The translations under genes were made by a program, and so were the position numbers. A model generated the notes under the pieces. The model searched no databases. It was given only the letters and a program-made list of their open reading frames with translations, and was not told the DNA's origin. A DNA stretch of 64,000 nucleotides from Paenibacillus pinistramenti (GTDB lineage Bacteria > Bacillota > Bacilli > Paenibacillales > Paenibacillaceae). Location of the stretch: NCBI RefSeq assembly GCF_005869875.1, contig NZ_VAWG01000009.1:1-64000 (forward strand). Reading direction: 5' to 3'. This document shows positions 7,484 through 16,156 of this stretch, one piece after another (the stretch's first letter is position 1; the number at the start of each line of letters is the position of its first letter).

Positions 7484-8257
7484 TTATTTCTTGTTAATCA
7501 TTCCGCCAGCCAGCCTGTCCGCCAGTCTGGGGAACAACTGATACAGCTTCGTGCCGAGTCCTGCCGCCCATGGAAGGTCGATCTCGGCCTTTCTTCTTTC
7601 TATCACTTGTACAACTGCTTTGGCTACCTTCTCTGGCTTCATCATGAACCAGCCCACATTCTTGACATAACTGCCGTCCGGATCGGCTCCCTCGAAGAAG
7701 GGAGTGTCGATCGGCCCGGGATTTACGGCGGATACCGCAACGCCCGTTCCTTTCAATTCCTGTCTTAAGGCGTTGGTAAAACCAAGCACCGCATGCTTGC
7801 TTGCTGAATAAGCGGAAGACTTCGCTGTGCCGAGCTTGCCGGCAATGGAAGCGATATTGACGATATGGCCTTTACGGGCAGCAAGCATACCGGGCAGCAC
7901 CGCCTTTGTGCACCGGACCGTACCCATATAATTCACATCCATCATCGCTTCGAACTCATCCAGCTCTGTCTCTGCAAACGGCTTGAACCTGCCAAAGCCC
8001 GCATTGTTAATCAGACAGTCCACCGAACCGTGCGTTTCAGAGATATAACGGAAGGCTTCCGCCACCGAATCCTCTGAAGAAACATCGAGTCTTACTACAT
8101 CAAAAGCTCCTGGTAAATCTGCTGCTACCCGCTCCAGCTTGTCCTGCGATCTGGCCGCCAGGATGACAAAGGCTCCCTGACGTGACAGCTGTCTGGCCAT
8201 TTCCGCACCGATTCCGCTGGACGCACCGGTAATGACGATACGCTGATCTTTCAGCAT
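7484..8257 (-). CDS. Short-chain dehydrogenase/reductase
   Basis: A 257-residue classical SDR. The cofactor motif TGASSGIG sits at about residues 9-16. The other marks are NNAGFG, the catalytic serine in NIASIAG and YSASK with catalytic Tyr and Lys. The following PGPIDTPFF is typical of the SDR loop. I chose the ATG at 8257 (MLKDQRIVIT) because AAAGG lies nine bases upstream; a nearer ATG at 8266 overlaps that site. It resembles Bacillus YqjQ/DltE-like oxidoreductases of unknown substrate. R rather than D follows strand 2 (AARSQDK), which suggests NADP(H) preference; this is inference. A strong terminator follows, so it is a single-gene unit. Confidence 0.85.
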   Translation of the reverse strand: MLKDQRIVITGASSGIGAEMARQLSRQGAFVILAARSQDKLERVAADLPGAFDVVRLDVSSEDSVAEAFRYISETHGSVDCLINNAGFGRFKPFAETELDEFEAMMDVNYMGTVRCTKAVLPGMLAARKGHIVNIASIAGKLGTAKSSAYSASKHAVLGFTNALRQELKGTGVAVSAVNPGPIDTPFFEGADPDGSYVKNVGWFMMKPEKVAKAVVQVIERRKAEIDLPWAAGLGTKLYQLFPRLADRLAGGMINKK

Positions 8258-8343
8258 GTTCCGCATCCTTTCCGCTATAAACGGCGCCAGTTTCTCCGTA
8301 CCGAAGCCCCCTGCTTCATCTGCCGCCGAACTGCAGAATTATA

Positions 8344-8799
8344 TTACGAGATCATGACCTGAATATCCAGCTCGCCAATGCCATCCATATGTAGAGGAAT
8401 GCAAAGAGCTTTGCGCGGCGCATGCGCACTTTCTTCCGATTTCATCACTTTAGGCGGAGTAATATCAACGCTATAGCCCTGATTAAACAGAATGGTGCTC
8501 GCATTGCCGCTGATCATATTGCCCAGCTCCGAAATCGCGCTTTGGCCCATTTCATCCATTTCCGTCAATACAAATCCGCCCATCATGACAGACACTATCC
8601 GCAGAGCTACCTGCTCTTGGAGACCGAAGACGACGTTGCCGCTGAACTGTCCAGTCATTCCCACCTGTATCCATATATGATCCTGGATATGAGCGATTTC
8701 TTTTACGCCAAGACTTCCGGTGGAAGGAGAAACCTGAATCACCTGTTCAAGAACAAGCCTTGCAGATTCCAAAAAAGGATTTATCACTTCTGCTTTCAC
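8344..8799 (-). CDS. cheX: Chemotaxis protein CheX (CheY-P phosphatase)
   Basis: A 151-residue CheX/CheC-family protein. The phosphatase signature ExxN is visible in SELGNMISGN. Gly-rich strands (GMTGQFSGNVVFGL, VMMGGF) and the C-terminal IPLHMDGIGELDIQVMIS complete the fold. CheX dephosphorylates CheY-P and so resets flagellar motor signalling. I place the start at the GTG at 8797-8799 (reading VKAEVINPFL), since AAAAGGGG lies ten bases upstream and the known family opening is MKAEFINPFL-like; an upstream ATG at 8820 overlaps that site. It sits alone, far from any che operon visible here. Confidence 0.85.
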   Translation of the reverse strand: MKAEVINPFLESARLVLEQVIQVSPSTGSLGVKEIAHIQDHIWIQVGMTGQFSGNVVFGLQEQVALRIVSVMMGGFVLTEMDEMGQSAISELGNMISGNASTILFNQGYSVDITPPKVMKSEESAHAPRKALCIPLHMDGIGELDIQVMIS

Positions 8800-9084
8800 G
8801 TAAAATGCGCCCCTTTTCACTTGGAACTCTTAGATGTGCATCGTAAGTCCCGCTCTTAATTTAGTTTGATTATACTTTATCAATAAGAATAAATCATTAC
8901 CTTTTCCACAAAAATTCTACATAAAATATCAATGTAAACCCTTTTTGCGCATGGATTCGAACTTGCCTTATAACTAATCCTTAATCCCATTGCCCCAAAT
9001 CGTGCTAACCCCTATAATATTATGAAAAGCTGACCCAGGTTCGGACCATTCGGTTTAGAGTCGTAGTGAGCAAGGAGGGATACG

Positions 9085-9987
9085 ATGAACATCAGCCAGT
9101 TGGAAACTTTAATTACCATTTCGAAGACGAAGAGCTTTCGCAAAGCCGGCGAGCTGCTGAATCTCACGCAGCCTGCCGTGTCCGCGCAGATCAAGAGCCT
9201 TGAAGATGAATTCAAGACCGTGCTCGTTGACCGGAACCAGCCGGTAACCCTGACGGACCGGGGGCAGGTATTTTTGGAGAAGGCGGAACAAATACTGGAT
9301 ATCGTGGAGGAATTGAAGCAGAAGCTGTCGGATATGGAGCAGACGCCGCAGGGGCATATTGTCCTGGGTACAACCACCTCGATTGCAATCCAGATTCTGC
9401 CGCGCATCCTTTCCTATTTCCAGGATCAATTCCCCCTGATCAAGACGACTATTCAGTCAATGGCCTCTTCCCAAATTTATCAGAACGTTGAGCAGGGCCT
9501 GGTTGATATCGGAATCGGTTATCTGATCGAACATAACCCGCAGATTCACGCATCAGTCTTGTATTACGATACGTTTGAAGTCGTCGTTTCTCCGCTCCAC
9601 CCGCTGGCCAAGGAAGAGCAGCCCGAGCTTGAAATGCTGCGTGACCTGCCGCTGATTCTGCTGTCTCCGGATACGGTCGGAAGACGGTTTGTCGAGCAGG
9701 TGTTCAGGGATAATAACATGGAGCCCAATGTCGTCATGGAGCTGTCCAGCAGCGAAGAAGTGAAACGGATGGTCGAGATCAATCTGGGCGCCGCAATTAT
9801 CTCCAAGCAGTCGATCTCCCGGGAGCTTAGGCTGGGCACGCTGCAGATCGTCCCGATCCCGGAGCTTGAGGTCACCCATCCAGTTGGCGTTATTTACAAG
9901 TCCAGCCGTTATATCAACTCTGCCATGCAGCAGTTCCTCGGCGATTTGAAAGGCATGCCGGAAACCAAATTCACCGGTACGGAATAG
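9085..9987 (+). CDS. LysR-family transcriptional regulator
   Basis: A 300-residue LysR regulator. The N-terminal winged helix spans residues 1-60 (FRKAGELLNLTQPAVSAQIKSLED). A linker helix follows, then a periplasmic-binding-protein-like effector domain with GHIVLGTTTS opening the first lobe and VVVSPLHPLA in the hinge region. Target and effector are not readable. It begins with an ATG preceded by AAGGAGG. The start of hisJ follows 31 bases after its stop on the same strand, so the two may be co-transcribed. A TATAAT lies at about 9016-9021 without a convincing -35 box, as expected for an autoregulated gene. Confidence 0.85.
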   Translation: MNISQLETLITISKTKSFRKAGELLNLTQPAVSAQIKSLEDEFKTVLVDRNQPVTLTDRGQVFLEKAEQILDIVEELKQKLSDMEQTPQGHIVLGTTTSIAIQILPRILSYFQDQFPLIKTTIQSMASSQIYQNVEQGLVDIGIGYLIEHNPQIHASVLYYDTFEVVVSPLHPLAKEEQPELEMLRDLPLILLSPDTVGRRFVEQVFRDNNMEPNVVMELSSSEEVKRMVEINLGAAIISKQSISRELRLGTLQIVPIPELEVTHPVGVIYKSSRYINSAMQQFLGDLKGMPETKFTGTE

Positions 9988-10018
9988 CCGGTCTTAGATG
10001 ACGAAAGGATAACAGCCC

Positions 10019-10828
10019 ATGAAATTTGATCTTCATACCCACCATTTCCGCTGCGGTCATGCGGATGGAAGCATCCGGGATTACATTGAGGCCGGCATTG
10101 CAGCAGGACTCCAGGTCATCGGGATCAGCGACCATACGCCTTATTTTGGAAGCAGCGAAGAGCAGCCGTTCCCTCGTATCGCCATGGGGAAGAAGGAGCT
10201 CAAGTCTTATGTTGATGAAGTTTTGAAGCTGAAGCAGGAGTATGAAGGACGGATTGACGTGCTGCTCGGAATTGAATCGGACTTCTTCCCCGAGCATGCC
10301 TCTGTCTATCAATCTGCCTTGGCGGCATACCCCTTTGACTATATTATCGGTTCCGTGCACAGCACTAATAATACCAGTATCTTTAATAAATCTCGCTGGA
10401 AAAACTTAACGCCCTCCCGGCAGGTCCGGGAGAAAGAAACGTATTATGAGCTGATCCGCCAGTCAGCCCGCAGCGGGATGTTTCAAATCCTGGGGCATAT
10501 GGATGCCATGAAGGGCAACTACCCTGCTTTTTCCGAGATTCCCGCTGATAAAGCGATTGACGAAACGCTGCAGACCATCGCCGAATGCGGCGTAGCGATC
10601 GAAATCAATACTTCCGGCAAAACGAAGCTGAGCGGCGGATGGTATCCGTCCGATGCAATTCTGGAGCGGGCTCTCCATTACGGCGTTGAGGTCACCTTCG
10701 GCTCCGATGCTCATGTGCCTTACCGCGTTGGCGACGAATGGGAGCAGGTTGCAGCCAGGCTGAAGGAAATCGGCTTCACCAGCTGGGTTTATTACAAGCA
10801 GAAGCAGAAGCAGGTCGTGGCTCTATAG
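10019..10828 (+). CDS. hisJ: Histidinol-phosphatase, PHP family (HisJ/HisK type)
   Basis: A 269-residue PHP-domain phosphatase. Metal-binding motifs of the PHP fold are in order: DLHTHHFRCGHA near residues 4-15, ISDHTP, GIESDFF, then IGSVHS, GHMDAMK and the C-terminal GSDAHVP. These supply the trinuclear metal site. Members of this subfamily hydrolyse L-histidinol phosphate to histidinol, the penultimate step of histidine synthesis. No other his gene is nearby, which is common for this type. It lies 31 bases after the LysR gene. Start: ATG with AAAGGAT upstream. Confidence 0.85.
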   Translation: MKFDLHTHHFRCGHADGSIRDYIEAGIAAGLQVIGISDHTPYFGSSEEQPFPRIAMGKKELKSYVDEVLKLKQEYEGRIDVLLGIESDFFPEHASVYQSALAAYPFDYIIGSVHSTNNTSIFNKSRWKNLTPSRQVREKETYYELIRQSARSGMFQILGHMDAMKGNYPAFSEIPADKAIDETLQTIAECGVAIEINTSGKTKLSGGWYPSDAILERALHYGVEVTFGSDAHVPYRVGDEWEQVAARLKEIGFTSWVYYKQKQKQVVAL

Positions 10829-10857
10829 ATTGTCTGCGGCTCATTGATTTGGCCTAT

Positions 10858-10919
10858 AAAAAAGAGACGGTTAACTGCGCGAAGGAATTGCACAGGCGCA
10901 TGGAATCCGTCTCTTTTTT
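10858..10919 (+). terminator. Stem-loop terminator after hisJ
   Basis: AAAGAGACGG (10861-10870) pairs with CCGTCTCTTT (10907-10916), followed by TTT. The long loop contains a further GCGC-GCGC pairing. Confidence 0.8.
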
Positions 10920-11003
10920 CTTATTGATTTATTCTTATTGATTTTTATCAATATTTATTTCTTATTCAGCAAAATGCTGTAAGTCCTTCCGGCCTTTGCG
11001 GCT

Positions 11004-11041
11004 AAAAAAAAAAAGGGGAACCGGCCAAGAAGGCGGGTTCC
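11004..11041 (-). terminator. Terminator of the GNAT gene
   Basis: Minus strand GGAACCCGCC, loop, GGCCGGTTCC, then CC and a run of ten T. It lies about 75 bases past the stop. Confidence 0.8.
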
Positions 11042-11116
11042 AAAATATATATATTCAAAAGGGGGTCATGTCATCATATTAACCCGATTCTGTTAGGGTT
11101 AAATCACAGTAATATT

Positions 11117-11764
11117 TCAATTATGTAACAAAGCATAACGCTTGTCCCCAATCTCTCTCTGTTCTGCTGTCAAGGAGTAATGAAGCTGGCGGAGACCGGT
11201 TCCGGGCCCCGAAATCTGCGGATACTCTTCGCTTGCCCGCCTAAAACCGCATTTCACCATAACCCGGCTGGAGGCCGTGTTATCCGCCTCGCAGGACGCG
11301 TGAATGACGCGGAGGCCAAGAGAATCAAAGCCGAATTGAAGCAGCTGCCGGGCCGCTTCTGTAGCAATTCCCCGGTTCCAGCAGGCGGGGTCCACCATAT
11401 ATCCTATGCTGGCGCTGCTGTCCATTTCATTCAGGCGCTGCAGCGAGCACAAGCCTGCGAATCTTCCGGTTTCTCTGATTAGAACAGCGAAATGCAGCGA
11501 GGACAGCGTCCTGCTGCAATCCTCAAAATAGCGGATAAGCCGCTCCTCGCTTCGGGTTGTGTCCATGCGGAAGGATAAATATCTCGCTACCCGCGGATTG
11601 CTGAGCGCTCTGTATAACGCCGCTCCATCCTCGGGCCGAACCTTGCGGAGCAGGAGCCGGGCGCTGTGCAGCACGGGAAACTGCTGCTTCATTTTCTGCA
11701 TGCCAGTAATCCCGATCTCCGTCTCCATTTCCATCCTCGTCTTCGTGTCCAGTCCCATTCCCAT
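11117..11764 (-). CDS. GNAT-family N-acetyltransferase (RimJ/RimL-like)
   Basis: A protein of about 215 residues with a GNAT fold. LLLRKVRPEDGAALYRALS marks the first strand and helix of RimJ/RimL-type enzymes. YMVDPACWNRGIATEAARQLLQFGF is the acetyl-CoA-binding region, and ASCEADNTASSRVMVKCGF is the typical C-terminal signature. Such enzymes acetylate protein N-termini, aminoglycosides or small amines; the substrate is unknown. The start is uncertain: AAGGAG is only two bases from a GTG at 11782, an ATG lies at 11764, and the conserved domain begins about 30 residues later near QQFPVLHSARLL. The Met-rich opening (KMGMG, MEMETEIG) has no obvious function. Confidence 0.75.
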   Translation of the reverse strand: MGMGLDTKTRMEMETEIGITGMQKMKQQFPVLHSARLLLRKVRPEDGAALYRALSNPRVARYLSFRMDTTRSEERLIRYFEDCSRTLSSLHFAVLIRETGRFAGLCSLQRLNEMDSSASIGYMVDPACWNRGIATEAARQLLQFGFDSLGLRVIHASCEADNTASSRVMVKCGFRRASEEYPQISGPGTGLRQLHYSLTAEQREIGDKRYALLHN

Positions 11765-11850
11765 CTTCACCGCCCTTCTCACTTCTCCTTGATCAGATGC
11801 TCCGCTTTCCGGCAGCCATCAGGCCGGGTCTTTAACCGCGGAGGATCCCC

Positions 11851-12534
11851 TTAAAGCTTTGCTTCCGGCTGTTCCGGTTGATCCGGTTGAGCCGGTTTAA
11901 TCACACCTTCCGTTTTCCCCGACTCGTTCTCTTCTTTAAAGATCTGCCGGATCACACTGAGCATGGACAGCATGTAAGCCACCGTAATAAAGCTGAAGAA
12001 GACCTCCATGGCCACAATAAGGCGGGTCACCGTATCCACAGGCTGGATATCCCCATAACCAACGGTCGCAAAGGTAACGATGCTGAAATAGAAGAACGCC
12101 GCCGCCTGCTCAAGCAGGCTTCCATCCAGGCCGGAGCCTTTAAAGTTCCCGCTGCCGAATAATTTATAAATCGAGGTGTACACCACCGTAAAAAACAACA
12201 GGCAGACCAGCACCGTGAGGCTGATGCGGATGACCACGGACCGGAGTGTAGTCTTCCTGCTAGCCGAATCGGCAATTTCCCTGAACATAAACAGAATATA
12301 AAAAATATCCGAGCCCAATACAAAGAGCAGGATGGCGCCCTTAAGAAGCGCATTCGACTCGAATACAACCGTAAAATCCACCCAGCCGAGCAAATCCTCC
12401 AGAGAAGCAATCACATAGAATAATACCGGTGCCAGCAAAATAACCCGGCTGGACAGCCTGCGGTCAAGCCGGTAAAAAAGCAGGACCAGTAAGAGAAAGC
12501 CCAAAGCGTTCGCCAGAATCAGCCAGATCCGCAT
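11851..12534 (-). CDS. Two-pore-loop type potassium channel protein
   Basis: A 227-residue membrane protein. Membrane segments lie at about residues 3-21, 31-50, 64-83 and 100-120. A pore helix follows, with the K+ selectivity filter TVGYGD, and a last segment near 165-190. The C-terminal tail is charged and Pro/Gln-rich (AQPDQPEQPE) and has no RCK domain. It is therefore a small voltage-independent ion channel subunit, expected to work as a tetramer. Start: ATG with GAGGAG upstream. It sits upstream of the GNAT gene with an 86-base gap, so co-transcription is possible. Confidence 0.85.
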   Translation of the reverse strand: MRIWLILANALGFLLLVLLFYRLDRRLSSRVILLAPVLFYVIASLEDLLGWVDFTVVFESNALLKGAILLFVLGSDIFYILFMFREIADSASRKTTLRSVVIRISLTVLVCLLFFTVVYTSIYKLFGSGNFKGSGLDGSLLEQAAAFFYFSIVTFATVGYGDIQPVDTVTRLIVAMEVFFSFITVAYMLSMLSVIRQIFKEENESGKTEGVIKPAQPDQPEQPEAKL

Positions 12535-12608
12535 GAGGTTCAGCTCCTCTGCTATTTAGTAAGCTTAATGCTTATTACCCTAATGAGCAGGCCTCTGCCC
12601 CAATAAAG

Positions 12609-12653
12609 TGAAAAAAAGCCCCCTGGCCGCCAAATTGCCGGTGCCAGGAGGCT
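12609..12653 (-). terminator. Terminator of the sdhCAB operon
   Basis: Minus strand GCCTCCTGGCaccg, loop, cggCCAGGgGGC, then a run of seven T. It lies about 25 bases past the sdhB stop. Confidence 0.85.
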
Positions 12654-12677
12654 TGCACTATACATTTTAAGATCAGA

Positions 12678-13439
12678 TCAGCTGGTTAACCAGCGCTTGA
12701 ACATATGCTTCGTCGTCTGCTTGTTCATCTCCGCAATGGATGTGGTCAGCGGAATGCCTTTCGGACAGGAGCGCACGCAGTTCTGCGAGTTGCCGCAGCC
12801 TTCAATGCCTCCATCCTCCATCAGCGCTTCCAGCCGCTCCTCTGCGTTCATTTCGCCCGTCGGGTGGGCGTTAAACAACCGAACCTGGGAAATCGGCGCA
12901 GGCCCGATGAAATTCGTCTTGTCATTAACGTTTGGACAGGCTTCCAGGCAGACGCCGCAGGTCATGCATTTCGACAGCTCGTAAGCCCACTGGCGCTTCT
13001 TCTCCGCCATTCTCGGCCCTGGGCCCAGATCGTAAGTACCGTCGATCGGAATCCAGGCTTTAACCCGTTTCAGAGCGTTGAACATCCGGCTGCGGTCAAT
13101 AATCAGGTCACGCACGACCGGGAAGGTCTTCATCGGCTCGATGCGGATCGGCTGCTCCAGCTTGTCGACCAGTGCAGCGCAGGCCTGACGCGGCTTGCCG
13201 TTAATGACCATCGAGCAGGCTCCGCACACTTCCTCCAGGCAGTTGGACTCCCAGCAGACCGGAGCCGTATGCTTGCCGCCGGCGTTAACCGGGTTGCGCT
13301 GAATTTCCATCAGGGCGCTGATCACGTTCATCCCCGGGCGGTAGCCCAGCTCAAACTCCTCCGTGTAGGAGGGGGATTTCGGATCGTCCTGGCGGGTGAT
13401 AATAAACTTCACTTTTTTGGATGCGGTTGTTTCAGCCAT
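12678..13439 (-). CDS. sdhB: Succinate dehydrogenase iron-sulfur subunit
   Basis: A 253-residue electron-transfer subunit. The [2Fe-2S] ligands are in CWESNCLEEVCGAC plus the later CAALVD cysteine. The [4Fe-4S] site is CMTCGVCLEAC, and the [3Fe-4S] site includes CGNSQNCVRSC with its following PKGIPL. It carries electrons from the SdhA flavin to the heme b of SdhC and on to menaquinone. The Firmicute form of the first cluster (extra residues between cysteines) is normal for this clade. It is last in sdhCAB, 16 bases after sdhA. Confidence 0.95.
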   Translation of the reverse strand: MAETTASKKVKFIITRQDDPKSPSYTEEFELGYRPGMNVISALMEIQRNPVNAGGKHTAPVCWESNCLEEVCGACSMVINGKPRQACAALVDKLEQPIRIEPMKTFPVVRDLIIDRSRMFNALKRVKAWIPIDGTYDLGPGPRMAEKKRQWAYELSKCMTCGVCLEACPNVNDKTNFIGPAPISQVRLFNAHPTGEMNAEERLEALMEDGGIEGCGNSQNCVRSCPKGIPLTTSIAEMNKQTTKHMFKRWLTS

Positions 13440-13455
13440 GACCTCTTCCTCCTTC

Positions 13456-15204
13456 TTAGTGTTTGTCCTTGGAGTAGTCCCGGATCCGCGGCGGAATCAG
13501 CGATACATCCACGTCCTCATATGAGATTTCCGGCCCTTCCGGCGTAAATTTTGCTCTTGTCGTCTTCAGGAATTGCTCGTCATTCCGGCTTGGGAAGTCC
13601 GGCTTGTAGTGGGCTCCGCGGCTTTCATCGCGCAGAAGCGCCCCTTTGGTCATCGCTTCAGCCAGCTCCAGCATATTGCCTAGCTGACGGGTGAAGGCTG
13701 CCCCCGAGTTGTTCCAGCGCGAGGAGTCGTTGATATTGATGCGTTTATGACGCTCCTTCAGTTCCTTGATCTTGTTAATTGTCGCTTCCAGCTTGCTGTT
13801 GTAGCGGACCACTGTCATGTTGTCCGTCATCCATTCCCCAAGCTCCTTGTGGATGACGTAGGCATTTTCCGTGCCGTCCATGTTCAGGATGCCCTCATAT
13901 TTGCGTTCCTCCGCCTTCTTGCTCGACTCGTAAACGGCAGAAGAGACGTCCTCAGCCGACTTCTTGAGGCCGCGGACATATTCGACCGCCTTCGGCCCGG
14001 CCACCATGCCGCCGAAGATGGCCGACAGCAGCGAGTTGGCTCCCAGCCGGTTCGCGCCGTGATACTGATATTCGCATTCCCCGGCGGCAAACAGCCCCGG
14101 AATGCTGGTCATTTGATTGTAATCGACCCACAGGCCGCCCATGGAATAATGGACTGCCGGGAAGATTTTCATCGGGATTTTGCGCGGATCATCGCCCATA
14201 AACTTCTCATAGATTTCGATAATGCCGCCCAGTTTGACGTCAAGCTCTTTCGGATCTTTATGCGACAAATCCAGGTAAACCATGTTCTCGCCGTTGATGC
14301 CGAGCTTCTCGTCTACGCACACGTGGAAAATTTCGCGGGTCGCGATATCGCGCGGCACCAGGTTGCCGTAGGCCGGATATTTTTCCTCCAGGAAGTACCA
14401 AGGCTTGCCGTCCTTGTAGGTCCAGATCCGTCCGCCTTCGCCGCGGGCCGATTCGGACATGAGGCGCAGCTTGTCGTCGCCCGGAATGGCCGTCGGATGA
14501 ATCTGAATGAACTCGCCATTGGCGTAGTCAACGCCCTGCTGGTAAACGGCGCTCGCCGCTGTCCCTGTATTAATTACTGAATTGGTGGTTTTGCCAAAAA
14601 TAATGCCGGGGCCCCCGGTCGCCAAAATCGTCGCATCAGCCGCAAACGTTACGATCTCCATGGATCTCAGGTTCTGGGCGCAGATGCCGCGGCAGATGCC
14701 TTCATCGTCAATGACGGCCTTAAGAAACTCCCAGGATTCGTATTTCGTCACGAGACCTGCCGCTTCAAAACGCCGGACCTGTTCGTCCAGCGCGTATAGC
14801 AGCTGCTGGCCGGTCGTCGCGCCCGCAAACGCCGTGCGGTGGTACTGCGTGCCGCCGAAGCGGCGGAAATCGAGCAGCCCCTCCGGGGTGCGGTTAAACA
14901 TAACGCCCATCCGGTCCATCAGGTGGATGATGCCCGGCGCCGCCTCACACATCGCCTTGACCGGAGGCTGGTTCGCCAGGAAGTCGCCGCCGTACACCGT
15001 ATCATCAAAATGCTCCCAAGGGGAGTCGCCTTCCCCTTTTGTATTAACCGCTCCGTTGATGCCGCCCTGGGCACAAACGGAATGGGAACGTTTAACCGGA
15101 ACCAGCGAGAACAAAGCGACCTGCACGCCTGCCTCTGCTGCTTTGATAGTCGCCATCAGGCCGGCCAGGCCGCCTCCGACGACAATAATGCTCTTCTTAG
15201 CCAT
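13456..15204 (-). CDS. sdhA: Succinate dehydrogenase flavoprotein subunit
   Basis: A 582-residue flavoprotein that oxidises succinate to fumarate. The FAD dinucleotide fold opens with VVGGGLAGLMA. HSVCAQGGING contains the histidine that covalently carries FAD. SARGEGGRIWT and PAVHYSMGGLWVDY belong to the dicarboxylate site. The C-terminal helical domain ends with LKTTRAKFTPEG, as in Bacillales. Start: ATG with AAGGAG upstream, 15 bases after sdhC. It is a cytoplasmic-face component of complex II. Nothing unusual is seen. Confidence 0.95.
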   Translation of the reverse strand: MAKKSIIVVGGGLAGLMATIKAAEAGVQVALFSLVPVKRSHSVCAQGGINGAVNTKGEGDSPWEHFDDTVYGGDFLANQPPVKAMCEAAPGIIHLMDRMGVMFNRTPEGLLDFRRFGGTQYHRTAFAGATTGQQLLYALDEQVRRFEAAGLVTKYESWEFLKAVIDDEGICRGICAQNLRSMEIVTFAADATILATGGPGIIFGKTTNSVINTGTAASAVYQQGVDYANGEFIQIHPTAIPGDDKLRLMSESARGEGGRIWTYKDGKPWYFLEEKYPAYGNLVPRDIATREIFHVCVDEKLGINGENMVYLDLSHKDPKELDVKLGGIIEIYEKFMGDDPRKIPMKIFPAVHYSMGGLWVDYNQMTSIPGLFAAGECEYQYHGANRLGANSLLSAIFGGMVAGPKAVEYVRGLKKSAEDVSSAVYESSKKAEERKYEGILNMDGTENAYVIHKELGEWMTDNMTVVRYNSKLEATINKIKELKERHKRININDSSRWNNSGAAFTRQLGNMLELAEAMTKGALLRDESRGAHYKPDFPSRNDEQFLKTTRAKFTPEGPEISYEDVDVSLIPPRIRDYSKDKH

Positions 15205-15219
15205 GTCTTATGCCACTCC

Positions 15220-15891
15220 TTATCCTATGAACGTCTTCAGCGTCTGAAGCATTGCTGTGCCGCCCGCTTCGAATTCAACGCCGCGGAACACAAACAGCGA
15301 CCAGGTAAACATCACAGCCACGATTACAAACAATCCCATACAAATATAAGAGGATACCCGCTGGGCGCGCGGTCCGACCGTAATGCCCCAGCTGACCATA
15401 AAGGACCAGAGCCCGTTTGTAAAATGGTAGGATACTGCAATCACACTGATCAGATAAATGATGAAATAGACCGGCTGGGTGACGATGTCATGCATCCATT
15501 TTCCCAGACCCTCATGCGTTACATTGCCTAAAGACACCTGAATCCGGGTCTCCCAGACGTGCCAGCCGATAAAGAAAAGCGCTATAATGCCCGTTACCCT
15601 CTGGAGCGTATACCGGAGGTTGCGTTCGTGCTTGAAACGGTTGTTGTTCGGCTTCGCCTGAAATGCGATATAAGTGCCGTAAACTCCGTGGTACAATAGC
15701 GGCAGCCAAATAAACAGAATTTCAAGAGCGAGCACAAGCGGCAGACTATTGATCCATTTAACCGCGTCCCTGAAGCCTTCGGGTCCGCCTTCGACGGCCG
15801 AAAAGTTGGTGATCATATGCTCCAGCAGGAAAAAGCCTAACGGAATGATCCCCAAGAGTGAGTGCAGCTTTCTGGAATAAAACCCTTTCAT
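15220..15891 (-). CDS. sdhC: Succinate dehydrogenase cytochrome b558 subunit
   Basis: A 223-residue membrane anchor that binds two b hemes and reduces menaquinone. I set the start at the ATG at 15889-15891 (MKGFYSRKLHSLLG) because AAAGGGG lies 11 bases upstream and Bacillus SdhC opens with the same YFRRLHSLLG pattern; a TTG at 15930 is in frame but has no site. Five membrane segments are visible. Conserved histidines occur in KLHSLLG, LLEHMI, LYHGVY, GWHVWET and VSYHFTN, consistent with di-heme ligation. It is first in sdhCAB. A LysR-family gene is divergent from it and may control it. Confidence 0.9.
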   Translation of the reverse strand: MKGFYSRKLHSLLGIIPLGFFLLEHMITNFSAVEGGPEGFRDAVKWINSLPLVLALEILFIWLPLLYHGVYGTYIAFQAKPNNNRFKHERNLRYTLQRVTGIIALFFIGWHVWETRIQVSLGNVTHEGLGKWMHDIVTQPVYFIIYLISVIAVSYHFTNGLWSFMVSWGITVGPRAQRVSSYICMGLFVIVAVMFTWSLFVFRGVEFEAGGTAMLQTLKTFIG

Positions 15892-16047
15892 AATTGCGTT
15901 TACCCCTTTCACGAACCCGTCTTTTGCCAATGATGGCGGTTACAATTTTCGAAAGATTTCGCGCCAAGCTGCCACGTAATGCCCCGGCCGCTCCTTTCCT
16001 TTCTCTTTGGGCAATTGCGGACATGAGATGTGAACAACTTGTGTCGC

Positions 16048-16145
16048 TTTAATGTTACTCTTTTTTTTCTTATAATGGAATTGCAATATATTTATTAATT
16101 GTTATAACGAATTCGCATAATAAACAGGAATATTTAACAGATACC
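16048..16145. promoter_or_regulatory. Divergent promoter region between sdhC and the LysR gene
   Basis: AT-rich stretch in the 265-bp intergenic region. TATAAT lies at 16071-16076 on the + strand and overlaps CATTATAAG on the minus strand. GTTATAAC, an 8-bp palindrome, lies at 16101-16108. LysR proteins usually bind T-N11-A dyads here; I find no exact CcpC-type ATAA-N7-TTAT site. Confidence 0.35.
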
Positions 16146-16156
16146 AGGGGGAAGCC

